The notes: a model not told the origin generated them from the sequence alone. A DNA stretch of 64,000 bases from Streptomyces sp. LaPpAH-108 (GCF_000373625.1 NZ_KB891987.1:1274441-1338440), one strand, 5' to 3'; counted from the first letter of the stretch, positions 7,543 to 17,149 are shown. Program-made: numbers and translations.

Positions 7543-9246
7543 ATGGCGAACGCACCGGTCCAGCGCATGTCCCAGTTGTTGGCGAAGACGCTGCGCGACG
7601 ACCCGGCCGACGCCGAGGTGCTCAGCCACAAGCTCCTCGTCCGCGCGGGATACGTCCGCCGTACCGCCGCGGGCATCTGGTCCTGGCTGCCCCTCGGCAA
7701 GAAGGTCCTGGCCAACGTCGAGCGCATCGTCCGCGAGGAGATGGACGCCATCGGCGCCCAGGAGGTCATGCTCCCGGCCCTGCTGCCCCGTGAGCCCTAC
7801 GAGGCCACCGGCCGCTGGGACGAGTACGGCGCCGAGCTGTTCCGCCTCCAGGACCGCAAGGGCGGCGACTACCTCCTCGGCCCCACCCACGAGGAGATCT
7901 TCACCCTGCTGGTGAAGGACCAGGCGTCCTCCTACAAGGACCTGCCGGTCATCCTGTACCAGATCCAGAGCAAGTACCGCGACGAGGCCCGCCCCCGCGC
8001 CGGCATCCTGCGCGGCCGCGAGTTCCTGATGAAGGACTCGTACTCCTTCGACACCGAGGACGAGGGCCTGGCCCAGTCGTACGCGCTGCACCGCGACGCC
8101 TACCGCCGGATCTTCGAGCGCCTCGGCCTCGACTACCGCATCTGCGCCGCCACCGCGGGCGCCATGGGCGGCTCCAAGTCCGAGGAGTTCCTGGCTCCGG
8201 CCGAGGCGGGCGAGGACACCTTCGCCGACTGCCCGAACTGCGACTTCGCCGCCAACACCGAGGCCGTGTACTACACGCTCGCCGAGGTCGACGCCACCGA
8301 CGTGCCCGCGCTGGAGGAGATCCCCACCCCGGACACCCCGACCATCGAGACCCTGGCCGCCTCCCTCGGCGTGCCCGCCTCCGCCACCCTGAAGAACCTG
8401 CTGGTCAAGGTGGACGGCGAGATCGTGGCCGTCGGCGTCCCCGGCGACCGCGAGGTCGACATGGACAAGGTGGAGGCCCACTTCGCCCCGGCCGCCGTCG
8501 AGCTGGTCACCGAGGCCGACTTCGCCACCCGCCCCGACCTGGTGCGCGGCTACGTCGGCCCGCAGGGCCTGGGCGAGAAGGTCACCTACATCGCCGACCC
8601 GCGCGTGGCCCCCGGCACCTCCTGGATCACCGGCGCCAACAAGGAGCACACGCACGCGAAGAACGTCGTCGCGGGCCGTGACTTCGAGGTCGACGCGTAC
8701 GTGGACGTGGTCGTGGTGCAGGAGGGCGACCCCTGCCCCAACTGCGGCACCGGCCTGAAGCTGGACCGCGCCATCGAGATCGGCCACATCTTCCAGCTCG
8801 GCCGCAAGTACGCCGACGCCCTCAAGCTCGACGTTCTCGGCCAGAACGGCAAGCCCGTCCGCGTCACCATGGGCTCCTACGGCATCGGCGTCTCCCGCGC
8901 CGTCGCCGCCCTGGCCGAGCAGACCGCCGACGAGCACGGCCTGGTCTGGCCCAAGGAGGTCGCCCCGGCCGACGTGCACGTCGTCGCCGCGGGCAAGGCC
9001 CTGCAGACCGAGGTCGCCCTGGACGTCGCCGCGAAGCTGGGCGCCGCGGGCGTGCGCGTCCTGGTGGACGACCGCGCGGGCGTCTCCCCGGGCGTGAAGT
9101 TCACCGACGCCGAGCTGATCGGTGTGCCCCAGATCCTGGTGGCCGGCCGCCGTGCCGGCGAGGGCGTCCTGGAGCTGAAGGACCGCAAGACCGGCGAGCG
9201 CGAGGAGCTGACGGTCGAGGAGGCCATCGCCCGCCTCACCGCCTGA
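7543..9246 (+). CDS. proS: Prolyl-tRNA synthetase
   Basis: Class II aminoacyl-tRNA synthetase that charges tRNA-Pro. The 567-aa length and order fit the bacterial type: N-terminal catalytic motifs ([19 protein letters not shown]; motif 2 region around [17 protein letters not shown]), an inserted editing domain of roughly 180 residues (about 225-400) that clears mis-charged Ala-tRNA-Pro, motif 3 ([15 protein letters not shown]), and an anticodon-binding C-terminus. The insertion is bordered by CPNC pairs (FADCPNCDF and PCPNCGTGL). The ATG with GGCAGGAG 10-17 nt upstream was chosen over an upstream start at 7504. A terminator follows. Confidence 0.96.
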   Translation: MANAPVQRMSQLLAKTLRDDPADAEVLSHKLLVRAGYVRRTAAGIWSWLPLGKKVLANVERIVREEMDAIGAQEVMLPALLPREPYEATGRWDEYGAELFRLQDRKGGDYLLGPTHEEIFTLLVKDQASSYKDLPVILYQIQSKYRDEARPRAGILRGREFLMKDSYSFDTEDEGLAQSYALHRDAYRRIFERLGLDYRICAATAGAMGGSKSEEFLAPAEAGEDTFADCPNCDFAANTEAVYYTLAEVDATDVPALEEIPTPDTPTIETLAASLGVPASATLKNLLVKVDGEIVAVGVPGDREVDMDKVEAHFAPAAVELVTEADFATRPDLVRGYVGPQGLGEKVTYIADPRVAPGTSWITGANKEHTHAKNVVAGRDFEVDAYVDVVVVQEGDPCPNCGTGLKLDRAIEIGHIFQLGRKYADALKLDVLGQNGKPVRVTMGSYGIGVSRAVAALAEQTADEHGLVWPKEVAPADVHVVAAGKALQTEVALDVAAKLGAAGVRVLVDDRAGVSPGVKFTDAELIGVPQILVAGRRAGEGVLELKDRKTGEREELTVEEAIARLTA

Positions 9247-9258
9247 GCCCCCGTACAC

Positions 9259-9295
9259 CCGGACCCGGTCGCCCTCGGGGGGCGGCCGGGTCCGG
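9259..9295. terminator. Bidirectional hairpin terminator
   Basis: 16-bp stem (9259-9274 with 9280-9295, one G-U) and 5-nt loop between the convergent proS and the kinase-like gene; it can serve both. Confidence 0.8.
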
Positions 9296-9318
9296 CGTCG
9301 TGCTGTCCTCCAGGTGTC

Positions 9319-10236
9319 CTACAGCCAGGTCGCGAACTCCAGCAGCAGTTCCGCGTCCTGCTCCCGGCCCACCCGGCGGGCCCGTACCCCGGACTCCACC
9401 GCGCGGAAGAGCGTCCAGCCGCGCAGCCGCTCCTGGTCCACCTCGAGTGACTCCGCGAGCCGCTGGATCCGGCGCCGGGTGACGGCCGCGCCCGACGGGG
9501 TGGCGATCAGGTCCTCCACCCGGTCCCGGACCAGCCGCGCGAGGTCGAAGGCGCAGTCGCCGACCACCGGGTCAGGACCCACCGCCAGCCAGGGCAGCCG
9601 GTCCGCGCCGAGCACCTTGCTCTGCCGGAACGTGCCGTGCAGCAGCCGGTCCTCGGGCGGCCCGGCCAGCAGCTCGTCCCGTACCGCGAGCGCCGCGTCC
9701 ACCAGGGGCGCCGCCGCCGTGTCCATGCGGGCGCTCGCGGCCATCGCCTCCGCCTGCCGTCCGGTGCGCTCGGCCACCGTCTCGAAGCGGTGCGCGCCTT
9801 CACCGGTGGGCGGCGGCACCCACAGCCGCCGCAGCGTGCCCGCCGCCTCCAGGAGCGCCTTGGCCTCCGGCAGCGACCGCACCGACATCTCCGGGTGCAG
9901 CCGCTCCAGGAGCAGCGCGCCCTCGGCGGTGTCCTCGGGCCCGCTCTCCAGCAGCTGTACGGCACCCAGGCCGCCCCAGTGCGCGAGGGCGGCCCGCTCG
10001 CTCTCCGGGCGGGCCCGGGGCGGCGCCAGCTTCAGCACCGCCGGGGTGCCGTCCGCGCGCCGGACCAGCAGCACCAGGCTGCTGCGCCCGCCGGGCACCT
10101 GGACCCGCTCCACGGTCAGCCCCCGCCGGGCCACGGCCCGTTCGGCGGCCCGGGGCAGCTCCGCCAGCCAGTCGTCGCCGGGCGGTGCCGTCTCCCCGGT
10201 CGCCCGCACCAGGCGCTGCGGCGGTTCGAAAGCCAT
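9319..10236 (-). CDS. Aminoglycoside phosphotransferase-like protein lacking key catalytic residues
   Basis: 305-aa protein related to the APH(6)/streptomycin 6-kinase group; the segment LLHGTFRQSKVL...PWLAVGPDPVVGDCAFDLARL aligns with the kinase core. Active family members read HGD...N...iDPK. Here the catalytic Asp is T202, the Asn is K207 and the metal-binding Asp is G220, so phosphotransfer looks unlikely. The ATP-binding part (SSLVLLVRRADGTPAVLKLAPP) keeps a Lys. The ATG at 10236 has a strong GGAGGAAGGG site; an alternative GTG at 10305 overlaps the upstream stop (GTGA) and would add 23 residues. It is the last gene of a three-gene operon with a lipoprotein and a DUF4439 protein. Confidence 0.78.
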   Translation of the reverse strand: MAFEPPQRLVRATGETAPPGDDWLAELPRAAERAVARRGLTVERVQVPGGRSSLVLLVRRADGTPAVLKLAPPRARPESERAALAHWGGLGAVQLLESGPEDTAEGALLLERLHPEMSVRSLPEAKALLEAAGTLRRLWVPPPTGEGAHRFETVAERTGRQAEAMAASARMDTAAAPLVDAALAVRDELLAGPPEDRLLHGTFRQSKVLGADRLPWLAVGPDPVVGDCAFDLARLVRDRVEDLIATPSGAAVTRRRIQRLAESLEVDQERLRGWTLFRAVESGVRARRVGREQDAELLLEFATWL

Positions 10237-10301
10237 GCGCGAGTGGTTCCCTTCCTCCTGGGTCTGCTCTGCAGGCGCCGCCGTACGGGCCCGCGCGCGG
10301 G

Positions 10302-10808
10302 TCACGCCGACGGGGACGCCGAGCCCGTCGCAGCCGTGCGGCCGGTCGTACCGGCCCGTCCGGCCGCGTCACCGGCCCGCTCCGCGAGCCCAGGGAAGGC
10401 TACGCTCTCCCCGCTCCAGCGCACCGCCCGGACCGCCGCCTCCCGCAGCGCACCGGCCGCCGAGGCACGCCGCTCGCCCGTCGCCGAGCGCACCAGGTCC
10501 GAGTAGACCCCGGCGACCCGCTGCTCCAGATCGGCGGCCAGCTTCACCGCCGAGGGAGAGTCGGCCACCGTGAACGGCAGCGCGTACGCGGCGCTCGCGG
10601 CCACCGGCTCGCCGCCCAGGTCGCGCACCGAGCGCGCGAGCGCGTCCCGGCGGGCCCGGTGGGCGTCCCAGGCCGCCTTGGCCTCCGCGCGGCGGTCCGC
10701 GCCGACCCGGCCGCCGACGACGCCGTAGCCGTACACCGCCGCGTGCTCGGCGGCCAACGCGGCCTGGAGCGCGGTCAGTTCGGCCTTCGTGGTGGTGTTG
10801 TCGCTCAC
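10302..10808 (-). CDS. DUF4439 ferritin-like helical protein
   Basis: 168-aa all-helical protein. ALQAALAAEHAAVYGYGVVGG, followed by AWDAHRARRDAL, matches the ferritin-like DUF4439 family of actinobacteria, whose helices carry Glu/His residues in the position of ferritin metal ligands. The GTG start overlaps the upstream lipoprotein stop (GTGA), so translation is coupled. The C-terminus is Ala/Gly/Thr-rich and probably disordered. Function is unknown. The operon pairs it with an exported lipoprotein whose C-terminal half looks related in length and helical character. Confidence 0.75.
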   Translation of the reverse strand: MSDNTTTKAELTALQAALAAEHAAVYGYGVVGGRVGADRRAEAKAAWDAHRARRDALARSVRDLGGEPVAASAAYALPFTVADSPSAVKLAADLEQRVAGVYSDLVRSATGERRASAAGALREAAVRAVRWSGESVAFPGLAERAGDAAGRAGTTGRTAATGSASPSA

Positions 10809-11416
10809 TTGTCCCCCTCGGTCAGCACGAACGCGTGGGCCGCACCCGCGGCGGCCACCGACGCCATCAGCCGGGCCAGCTCGCCGGGCACGTCCAGGAG
10901 CGCCTTGGTCCGCCGGTCGGCGAGGGTGCGCTCGGCGGTGGCGAGCCAGGCCAGCGCGTCCTTCTCGGTCGTGGGCACCGGGCCGGGGCTCACGCCGGGC
11001 CCGGCGGAGGCCGCCTTCTCGCCGTGCTTGGCCTCGCCGTGCTTGGCGTCGTCCGTGCCGTCCGTGTCGCCCGTGGCGGACGGCGAGGTGGACGCGGAGG
11101 CGGCGGGGGAGGCGGACGCGCTGGGCGCCGCCTTGCCGCCGAAGGCCGCCACATGCGCGGCCACCGCCGCCCGCAGCGGGGAGATCCGCTCGTCCAGGCC
11201 CGGATGCGCGGCCAGTACGGCGTCGTAGCGGGCGAGCAGCGTCCCGCTGTCGGCGGCAGCCCGCTTCCGCGCCCGCGCCGACGGCGACGAGGTGCCACCG
11301 TCGGAGCCGGTGCCGGAGGTGCAGCCCGCGAGCAGGACGGCGGCCCCGGCGGCGGAGGCGAGCAGGGTTCTTCTGCGCGGCCCCGAACGGGCGCGCGACG
11401 GGGGAGGGTAGGACAC
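10805..11416 (-). CDS. Predicted Tat-type lipoprotein, unknown function
   Basis: 203-aa protein starting at GTG 11416, with GAGGAC about 8 nt upstream. The N-terminus has an Arg cluster (SGPRRRTLLASA), a hydrophobic stretch and the lipobox LLAGC, so it should be exported and lipid-anchored; the twin-Arg suggests Tat export. The mature part starts with a Ser/Gly linker, then a helix around DAVLAAHPGLDERISPLRAAVAAHVAAF, a low-complexity Ala/Ser/Thr section with two DAKHGE-like repeats, and another helix. It is first of three overlapping genes with the DUF4439 and kinase-like genes. I do not recognise a specific family. Confidence 0.7.
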   Translation of the reverse strand: MSYPPPSRARSGPRRRTLLASAAGAAVLLAGCTSGTGSDGGTSSPSARARKRAAADSGTLLARYDAVLAAHPGLDERISPLRAAVAAHVAAFGGKAAPSASASPAASASTSPSATGDTDGTDDAKHGEAKHGEKAASAGPGVSPGPVPTTEKDALAWLATAERTLADRRTKALLDVPGELARLMASVAAAGAAHAFVLTEGDK

Positions 11417-11666
11417 GGCAGACGTCCTCGGGGGAGCGGGTACGGGGGGAAGACCACAGGCGGGCGCGACGCCCGTGATCACCGTACCCGCGCACCCCGC
11501 GCGCCCCCCTCACCGGCACCGCGCTCGGGCACCGTACGGCCCAGGGGCGGGCCCCGGACGGCCGGGGCTGCCGAGGGTGGACGGCAACACCCGTCGCGAC
11601 CGGATACCCTTTGACCAGACACGCGACCCATCCCACAACAGCACACGCGGCCGAGGAGTCACCCGG

Positions 11667-12176
11667 ATGAGCACCACCCAGAGCGAGAGGCTGCGCGAGC
11701 TCCTCGAACCGCTCGTCACCTCCCAGGGGCTGGATCTCGAAGAGATCGCTGTGGACTCCGTCGGACGCAAGCGGGTGCTGCGCGTGGTCGTCGACTCGGA
11801 CACCGGTGCCGACCTGGACCAGATCGCCGATGTGAGCCGTGCGCTCTCGGCGAAGCTCGACGAGACCGACGCGATGGGTGACGCGGCCTACGACCTGGAG
11901 GTCGGAACCCCCGGCGCCGAGCGCCTCCTCACCGAACGGCGCCACTACGCGCGCGCCGTGGACCGGCTGGTCAGGTTCCAGCTGACCGAGGGCGGCGAGC
12001 TGGTCGCGCGCATCCTGGGCGTGGACGACGAGGGTCTGGACCTGGAGGTCCCCGGCGTGAAGGGCCGCAAGGCCACCACCCGCCGGCTCGGCTTCCCGGA
12101 GATCGAGAAGGCACGCGTCCAGGTCGAGTTCAACCGCAAGGACAAGAAGGACATGAAGGAAGAGGAGGAGGCGTAG
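11667..12176 (+). CDS. rimP: Ribosome maturation factor RimP
   Basis: 169-aa protein needed for 30S subunit maturation. The N-terminal domain contains [19 protein letters not shown] and [32 protein letters not shown], the classic RimP signature, followed by [14 protein letters not shown] and a C-terminal SH3-like barrel. The tail [12 protein letters not shown] is charged. GAGGAG lies 8 nt before the ATG. The gene opens the rimP-nusA-ylxR-infB operon and is 2 bp from nusA. A candidate -10 (TACCCT, 11605-11610) lies about 57 nt upstream, without a clear -35. Confidence 0.95.
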   Translation: MSTTQSERLRELLEPLVTSQGLDLEEIAVDSVGRKRVLRVVVDSDTGADLDQIADVSRALSAKLDETDAMGDAAYDLEVGTPGAERLLTERRHYARAVDRLVRFQLTEGGELVARILGVDDEGLDLEVPGVKGRKATTRRLGFPEIEKARVQVEFNRKDKKDMKEEEEA

Positions 12177-12178
12177 CC

Positions 12179-13165
12179 GTGGACATCGACATGAGCGCCC
12201 TGCGGGGCTTGGTCAGGGAGAAGGAGATCTCCTTCGACCTGCTGGTCGAGGCGATCGAGTCGGCCCTCCTCATCGCGTACCACCGCACCGAGGGCAGCCG
12301 CCGCCACGCGCGCGTGGAGCTGAACCGGCAGACCGGTCATGTGACCGTGTGGGCCAAGGAGGACCCGGAGGACCTGGAGGAGGGGCAGGAGCGCCGCGAG
12401 TTCGACGACACCCCCTCGGGCTTCGGCCGGATCGCCGCCACCACCGCCAAGCAGGTCATCCTCCAGCGGCTGCGCGACGCCGAGGACGACGCCACGCTCG
12501 GCGAGTACGCCGGGCGCGAGGGCGACATCGTCACGGGCGTGGTCCAGCAGGGCCGCGACCCGAAGAACGTGCTCGTGGACATCGGCAAGCTGGAGGCCAT
12601 CCTGCCCGTGCAGGAGCAGGTCCCCGGCGAGACCTACAACCACGGCATGCGCCTGCGGTCGTACGTCGTCCGGGTGGCCAAGGGTGTGCGCGGTCCCTCC
12701 GTGACGCTCTCGCGCACGCACCCCAACCTGGTGAAGAAGCTCTTCGCTCTCGAGGTGCCGGAGATCGCGGACGGCTCGGTGGAGATCGCCGCCATCGCCC
12801 GCGAGGCCGGTCACCGCACCAAGATCGCGGTCCGGTCCACCCGTTCGGGCCTGAACGCCAAGGGCGCCTGCATCGGCCCGATGGGCGGCCGGGTGCGCAA
12901 CGTGATGGGCGAGCTGAACGGCGAGAAGATCGACATCGTCGACTGGTCGGACGACCCAGCCGAGATGGTGGCGAACGCCCTGTCACCCGCCCGGGTGAGC
13001 AAGGTCGAGGTCGTCGACCTCGCCTCGCGCTCCGCCCGGGTGACCGTGCCGGACTACCAGCTCTCGCTGGCGATCGGCAAGGAAGGGCAGAACGCCCGGC
13101 TCGCGGCCCGGCTCACCGGCTGGCGGATCGACATCCGCCCGGACACCGAGCAGCCCGCCGAGTAG
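12179..13165 (+). CDS. nusA: Transcription termination/antitermination factor NusA
   Basis: RNA-polymerase-binding factor controlling pausing, termination and rRNA antitermination. The 328-aa actinobacterial form has an N-terminal polymerase-binding domain (to about residue 110), an S1 domain ([29 protein letters not shown]), and two KH domains (KIAVRS...[18 protein letters not shown]; then [25 protein letters not shown]). It lacks the acidic C-terminal repeats of E. coli NusA. It begins at GTG 12179, 2 bp after the rimP stop, with GAGGAGGAGG upstream; an in-frame ATG 12 bp later is an alternative. A terminator-like hairpin follows. Confidence 0.96.
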   Translation: MDIDMSALRGLVREKEISFDLLVEAIESALLIAYHRTEGSRRHARVELNRQTGHVTVWAKEDPEDLEEGQERREFDDTPSGFGRIAATTAKQVILQRLRDAEDDATLGEYAGREGDIVTGVVQQGRDPKNVLVDIGKLEAILPVQEQVPGETYNHGMRLRSYVVRVAKGVRGPSVTLSRTHPNLVKKLFALEVPEIADGSVEIAAIAREAGHRTKIAVRSTRSGLNAKGACIGPMGGRVRNVMGELNGEKIDIVDWSDDPAEMVANALSPARVSKVEVVDLASRSARVTVPDYQLSLAIGKEGQNARLAARLTGWRIDIRPDTEQPAE

Positions 13166-13176
13166 GGCCGACAGCA

Positions 13177-13210
13177 GATCCGGGCGGAGACTCGCCCGGA
13201 TCGCTCATTT
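13177..13210 (+). terminator. Terminator-like hairpin with U-rich tail inside the nusA-infB operon
   Basis: GATCCGGGCG (13177-13186) pairs with CGCCCGGATC (13193-13202), loop GAGACT, followed by GCTCATTTT. A T-rich run is unusual in this genome. It could be an attenuator between nusA and ylxR-infB. Confidence 0.55.
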
Positions 13211-13278
13211 TCGTGCGCGGAAACTGTTCGATCCTTGCCCCAAAGGGGTGAGGTCGGTACGGGGAGGTAGACTTAATC

Positions 13279-13575
13279 GTGTCTGGCCGGACGCATGCCC
13301 GAGCATGCCCTGAACGCACCTGTGTGGGGTGCCGGGAGCGGGCGGCCAAGAACGATCTACTGCGGATCGTGATGATCGAGGACGCCTGCGTCCCCGATCC
13401 TCGCGGTACGCTGCCCGGCCGGGGTGCATATGTACACCCGGCCCTGGTCTGTCTCGACCAGGCGGTACGCCGCCGGGCGTTCACGCGGGCACTGCGCGCC
13501 CCGGGACCGCTCGACACAAACGCGTTGCGCCGATACGTCGAGCAGACGACAGTTGCCGAGCAGGCAACACCGTAA
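13279..13575 (+). CDS. ylxR: YlxR/RnpM family RNA-binding protein (DUF448)
   Basis: 98-aa protein with the family signature: CPERTCVGCRERAAKNDLLRIV at the N-terminus and PGRGAYVHPALVCLDQAVRRRAF in the middle. Homologues lie between nusA and infB in most Gram-positive genomes. In Bacillus the protein (RnpM) binds RNase P RNA and modulates its activity. Start GTG 13279, with GGGGAGG about 12 nt upstream. The two Cys of TCVGC are typical and may bind metal in some members. It is followed by a 143-bp gap containing micro-ORFs and a hairpin before infB. Confidence 0.92.
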   Translation: MSGRTHARACPERTCVGCRERAAKNDLLRIVMIEDACVPDPRGTLPGRGAYVHPALVCLDQAVRRRAFTRALRAPGPLDTNALRRYVEQTTVAEQATP

Positions 13576-13638
13576 GTGTGCCGCGTGGAACCCCGCGCGG
13601 ACTGGTACCTCGCGAGTCGAAAGCAGGTCGAGATTGCG

Positions 13639-13681
13639 ATGAGCACTCGATGAGTACGCGATGAGTACGCCCATGAACTAG
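13639..13681 (+). other. Three overlapping micro-ORFs upstream of infB
   Basis: Three start-stop units overlap by ATGA: ATG AGC ACT CGA TGA (13639-13653), ATG AGT ACG CGA TGA (13650-13664), and ATG AGT ACG CCC ATG AAC TAG (13661-13681). They encode MSTR, MSTR and MSTPMN. The 11-bp repeat that creates them is CGATGAGTACG. The last stop is 37 nt before the infB start. Whether they are translated is not known. Confidence 0.5.
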
Positions 13682-13685
13682 CGAC

Positions 13686-13705
13686 GGTCCGGCTTCACCC
13701 GGACC
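13686..13705 (+). promoter_or_regulatory. Small hairpin before the infB ribosome site
   Basis: GGTCCGG pairs with CCGGACC around a CTTCAC loop, ending about 5 nt before the AAAGGAG ribosome site of infB. Position suggests an effect on initiation. Confidence 0.4.
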
Positions 13706-13718
13706 TCAAAGGAGCGAA

Positions 13719-16700
13719 GTGGCTAAGGTCCGGGTATACGAACTCGCCAAGGAGTTCGGTGTAGAGAGCAAGGTCGTCATGGCCAAGCTCCAAGAACTCG
13801 GTGAATTCGTCCGTTCGGCGTCTTCGACGATCGAAGCGCCTGTGGTACGTAAGCTGACCGACGCCTTCCAGGGTGGTGGCAACGGCAAGTCCGCCGGCAA
13901 GCCCGCCCCGCGCAAGGCATCCCCCAAGCCCGCCGCGCCCTCTCCGGTGCAGGCGGCGCGTCCGGCTGCTCCGAAGCCGGGCGCCCCCAAGCCGGCCGCG
14001 GCCCAGCCCGCCGCACCGGCAGCCCCCTCGGCCCCGGCGGCGTCCGCGCCCGCTCCGGGCCCGCGTCCGGTTCCGGGCCCCAAGCCCGCGCCGCGTCCGG
14101 CCCCGGCCGCCCCGGAGTTCACCGCTCCGGCCGCCCAGGCTCCGCAGGCCCCGGCCGCCCAGGCCCCGCAGGCTCCGGCCGAGCGTGGTCCGCGTCCCGG
14201 TGGTGCCCGTCCCGGCGCGCCCAAGCCCGGTGGCCGTCCGGCCCCCGGTCAGGGTGGTCAGGGCCAGGCGTCCCGTCCCGGCCAGGGTGCCCCGCGCCCC
14301 GGTGGCCAGGCCCCGCGCCCCGGCGCCCGTCCGGCCGGTCCCCGTCCGGGCAACAACCCCTTCACCTCCGGTGGTTCCACCGGCATGGCCCGCCCGCAGG
14401 CTCCGCGCCCGCAGGGTGGTCCGCGTCCCGGTGGCGCTCCCGGCGCCGGTCCCCGTCCGCAGGGCCCCGGTGGCCAGGGCGGCGGTCCGCGTCCGCAGGC
14501 TCCGGGCGGTTCCCGTCCGTCGCCCGCCGGTATGCCCCGTCCGCAGGGCGGCCCGCGTCCCGGTGGCGCTCCCGGCGCCGGTCCGCGTCCGAACCCCGGC
14601 ATGATGCCGCAGCGTCCCGCTGCCGGTCCGCGTCCCGGCCCCGGCGGCCGTGGTCCGGCCGGTGCCGGTCGTCCCGGCGGCGGCGGTCGCCCGGGTGGCG
14701 GCGGCTTCGCCGGTCGTCCCGGCGGTCCGGGCGGCGGCGGTGCCGGTCGTCCCGGCGGTGGCGGCGGCGGTTTCGCCGGTCGTCCCGGTGGTGGCGGCGG
14801 CTTCGGTGGCGGCGGTGGCCGTCCCGGCTTCGGTGGCCGTCCCGGTGGTCCCGGTGGCCGTGGTGGCACGCAGGGCGCCTTCGGCCGTCCCGGTGGTCCC
14901 GCGCGTCGTGGCCGCAAGTCGAAGCGGCAGAGGCGCCAGGAGTACGAGGCCATGCAGGCCCCGAGCGTCGGCGGCGTGATGCTGCCGCGCGGCAACGGCC
15001 AGGCCATCCGCCTGTCCCGCGGCGCGTCGCTCACCGACTTCGCCGAGAAGATCAACGCCAACCCGGCGTCGCTCGTCGCGGTCATGATGAACCTCGGCGA
15101 GATGGTCACGGCCACGCAGTCCGTCTCCGACGAGACGCTGCAGCTCCTCGCCGACGAGATGAACTACACGATTCAGATCGTCAGCCCCGAGGAGGAGGAC
15201 CGCGAGCTGCTCGAGTCCTTCGACCTGGAGTTCGGCGAGGACGAGGGCACCGAGGAAGACCTGGTCGTCCGTCCGCCGGTCGTGACCGTCATGGGTCACG
15301 TCGACCACGGTAAGACCCGCCTGCTCGACGCCATCCGCAAGACGAACGTCATCGCGGGCGAGGCCGGTGGCATCACCCAGCACATCGGTGCCTACCAGGT
15401 CGCGACCGAGGTCAACGACGAAGAGCGCAAGATCACCTTCATCGACACCCCGGGTCACGAGGCGTTCACCGCCATGCGTGCCCGTGGTGCGAAGTCGACC
15501 GACATCGCGATCCTCGTGGTGGCGGCCAACGACGGTGTCATGCCGCAGACGGTCGAGGCCCTGAACCACGCCAAGGCGGCCGGTGTGCCGATCGTGGTCG
15601 CGGTCAACAAGATCGACGTCGAGGGCGCCGACCCGACCAAGGTGCGCGGTCAGCTGACCGAGTACGGCCTGGTGGCCGAGGAGTACGGCGGCGACACCAT
15701 GTTCGTCGACATCTCCGCCAAGCAGGGTCTGCACATCGACAGCCTGCTGGAAGCGGTCATCCTGACCGCCGACGCCTCGCTCGACCTGCGGGCCAACCCG
15801 CACCAGGACGCGCAGGGCATCTCGATCGAGTCCCGTCTCGACCGCGGCCGTGGTGCCGTGGCGACGGTCCTCGTCCAGCGAGGCACGCTGCGGGTCGGCG
15901 ACACGATGGTCGTGGGCGACGCCTACGGCCGCGTGCGCGCCATGCTCGACGACAACGGCAACAACGTCGCCGAGGCCGGTCCGTCGACGCCGGTCCAGGT
16001 CCTGGGCCTGACCAACGTCCCGGGCGCCGGTGACAACTTCATCGTGGTGGACGAGGACCGTACGGCCCGTCAGATCGCGGAGAAGCGTGCCGCCCGTGAG
16101 CGCAACGCGGCCTTCGCCAAGCGCACGCGCCGTGTCTCGCTCGAGGACCTGGACAAGGTGCTCAAGGCCGGCGAGGTCCAGCAGCTGAACCTGATCATCA
16201 AGGGTGACGCGTCTGGTTCGGTCGAGGCTCTCGAGTCCTCGCTGCTCCAGCTGGACGTCGGCGAAGAGGTCGACATCCGCGTCCTGCACCGCGGTGTCGG
16301 TGCGGTCACGGAGTCCGACATCGACCTGGCCATGGGCTCCGACGCCATCGTCATCGGCTTCAACGTCCGCGCGGCCGGCCGCGCGGCGCAGATGGCCGAG
16401 CGCGAGGGTGTGGACGTCCGGTACTACTCGGTCATCTACCAGGCGATCGAGGAGATCGAGGCGGCCCTCAAGGGCATGCTCAAGCCGGAGTACGAAGAGG
16501 TCGAGCTGGGTACGGCGGAGATCCGCGAGGTCTTCAAGTCGTCCAAGCTGGGCAACATCGCCGGTGTCCTCATCCGCTCGGGCGAGGTCAAGCGCAACAC
16601 CAAGGCCCGCCTGGTCCGCGACGGCAAGGTCATCGCGGAGAACCTCAACATCGAGGGCCTGCGTCGCTTCAAGGACGACGTCACCGAGATCCGTGAGGGT

Positions 16701-16793
16701 TACGAGGGTGGTATCAACCTCGGCAACTTCAACGACATCAAGGTGGACGACGTCATCGCGACGTACGAGATGCGCGAGAAGCCGCGGGTGTAA
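13719..16793 (+). CDS. infB: Translation initiation factor IF-2
   Basis: 1024-aa GTPase that delivers formyl-Met-tRNA to the 30S subunit. A short IF2-N domain (residues 1-55, [24 protein letters not shown]) is followed by about 340 residues of Pro/Ala then Gly/Arg/Pro low complexity. A second IF2-N domain comes next, then the G domain (GHVDHGKT near 525, DTPGHE near 577, NKID near 629), domain II, and the C-terminal tRNA-binding domains. The long disordered N-region is typical of Streptomyces IF-2. Start GTG 13719 with AAAGGAG 8 nt upstream. The antisense of the repetitive part gives long open frames that are artefacts. A terminator follows at 16810. Confidence 0.97.
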   Translation: MAKVRVYELAKEFGVESKVVMAKLQELGEFVRSASSTIEAPVVRKLTDAFQGGGNGKSAGKPAPRKASPKPAAPSPVQAARPAAPKPGAPKPAAAQPAAPAAPSAPAASAPAPGPRPVPGPKPAPRPAPAAPEFTAPAAQAPQAPAAQAPQAPAERGPRPGGARPGAPKPGGRPAPGQGGQGQASRPGQGAPRPGGQAPRPGARPAGPRPGNNPFTSGGSTGMARPQAPRPQGGPRPGGAPGAGPRPQGPGGQGGGPRPQAPGGSRPSPAGMPRPQGGPRPGGAPGAGPRPNPGMMPQRPAAGPRPGPGGRGPAGAGRPGGGGRPGGGGFAGRPGGPGGGGAGRPGGGGGGFAGRPGGGGGFGGGGGRPGFGGRPGGPGGRGGTQGAFGRPGGPARRGRKSKRQRRQEYEAMQAPSVGGVMLPRGNGQAIRLSRGASLTDFAEKINANPASLVAVMMNLGEMVTATQSVSDETLQLLADEMNYTIQIVSPEEEDRELLESFDLEFGEDEGTEEDLVVRPPVVTVMGHVDHGKTRLLDAIRKTNVIAGEAGGITQHIGAYQVATEVNDEERKITFIDTPGHEAFTAMRARGAKSTDIAILVVAANDGVMPQTVEALNHAKAAGVPIVVAVNKIDVEGADPTKVRGQLTEYGLVAEEYGGDTMFVDISAKQGLHIDSLLEAVILTADASLDLRANPHQDAQGISIESRLDRGRGAVATVLVQRGTLRVGDTMVVGDAYGRVRAMLDDNGNNVAEAGPSTPVQVLGLTNVPGAGDNFIVVDEDRTARQIAEKRAARERNAAFAKRTRRVSLEDLDKVLKAGEVQQLNLIIKGDASGSVEALESSLLQLDVGEEVDIRVLHRGVGAVTESDIDLAMGSDAIVIGFNVRAAGRAAQMAEREGVDVRYYSVIYQAIEEIEAALKGMLKPEYEEVELGTAEIREVFKSSKLGNIAGVLIRSGEVKRNTKARLVRDGKVIAENLNIEGLRRFKDDVTEIREGYEGGINLGNFNDIKVDDVIATYEMREKPRV

Positions 16794-16809
16794 TCGCGGT
16801 TAGGCTGCC

Positions 16810-16845
16810 GCTGGCCGACGGGACTTCCGGGTTCCGTCGGCCAGC
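16810..16845 (+). terminator. Hairpin terminator of the nusA-infB operon
   Basis: GCTGGCCGACGG (16810-16821) pairs perfectly with CCGTCGGCCAGC (16834-16845), 12-nt loop, 16 nt after the infB stop. Confidence 0.75.
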
Positions 16846-16856
16846 GCGCCGTTCCT

Positions 16857-17018
16857 GGGGGCTCCGCCCCCAGACCCCCCTCGCCCACCCAACCCCGCCC
16901 GTCTCGGTAGGTGGAAAGGGCACCCTGTCCGACTCGCTCGGCTGAACAGGGTGCGTTCTCATCCAACCGAGACGGGCGGGGTTGGGTGGGCAAACGGGGG
17001 TCCGGGGGCGGAGCCCCC
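16857..17018. repeat. Nested long inverted repeat (cruciform-like element)
   Basis: A 162-bp imperfect palindrome. The outer arms of 15 bp match perfectly (16857-16871 with 17004-17018, GGGGGCTCCGCCCCC). After a short mismatched stretch, inner arms of 26 bp match perfectly (16883-16908 with 16966-16991). The 57-nt loop holds a third hairpin, GCACCCTGT (16920-16928) with ACAGGGTGC (16946-16954). The outer GGGGGCTCCGCCCCC motif is a common Streptomyces intergenic repeat by my recollection. No protein-coding signal was seen in 16794-17149 apart from the terminator before it. Confidence 0.85.
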
Positions 17019-17149
17019 GGGACAGGACCGCAGCCCACAGGGCCGTAAACCCTGTCGAGCGACCGGCACGTACGCGGTACGGTTCTTGAAGCCCCCGTCC
17101 ACACGGACCCGGGCCACCGATCCCGTACCGGCGGGTGAACCGGCTGCAC

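Noticed and set aside
13695..16289. 864-aa open frame antisense to infB
   Set aside because: Composition is Thr/Gly/Arg repeats that mirror the Pro/Gly/Arg region of IF-2 on the other strand; no ribosome site or family resemblance.
16857..17018. Insertion sequence ends
   Set aside because: Inverted arms enclose only 57 nt, and there is no transposase or target-site duplication that I can see.
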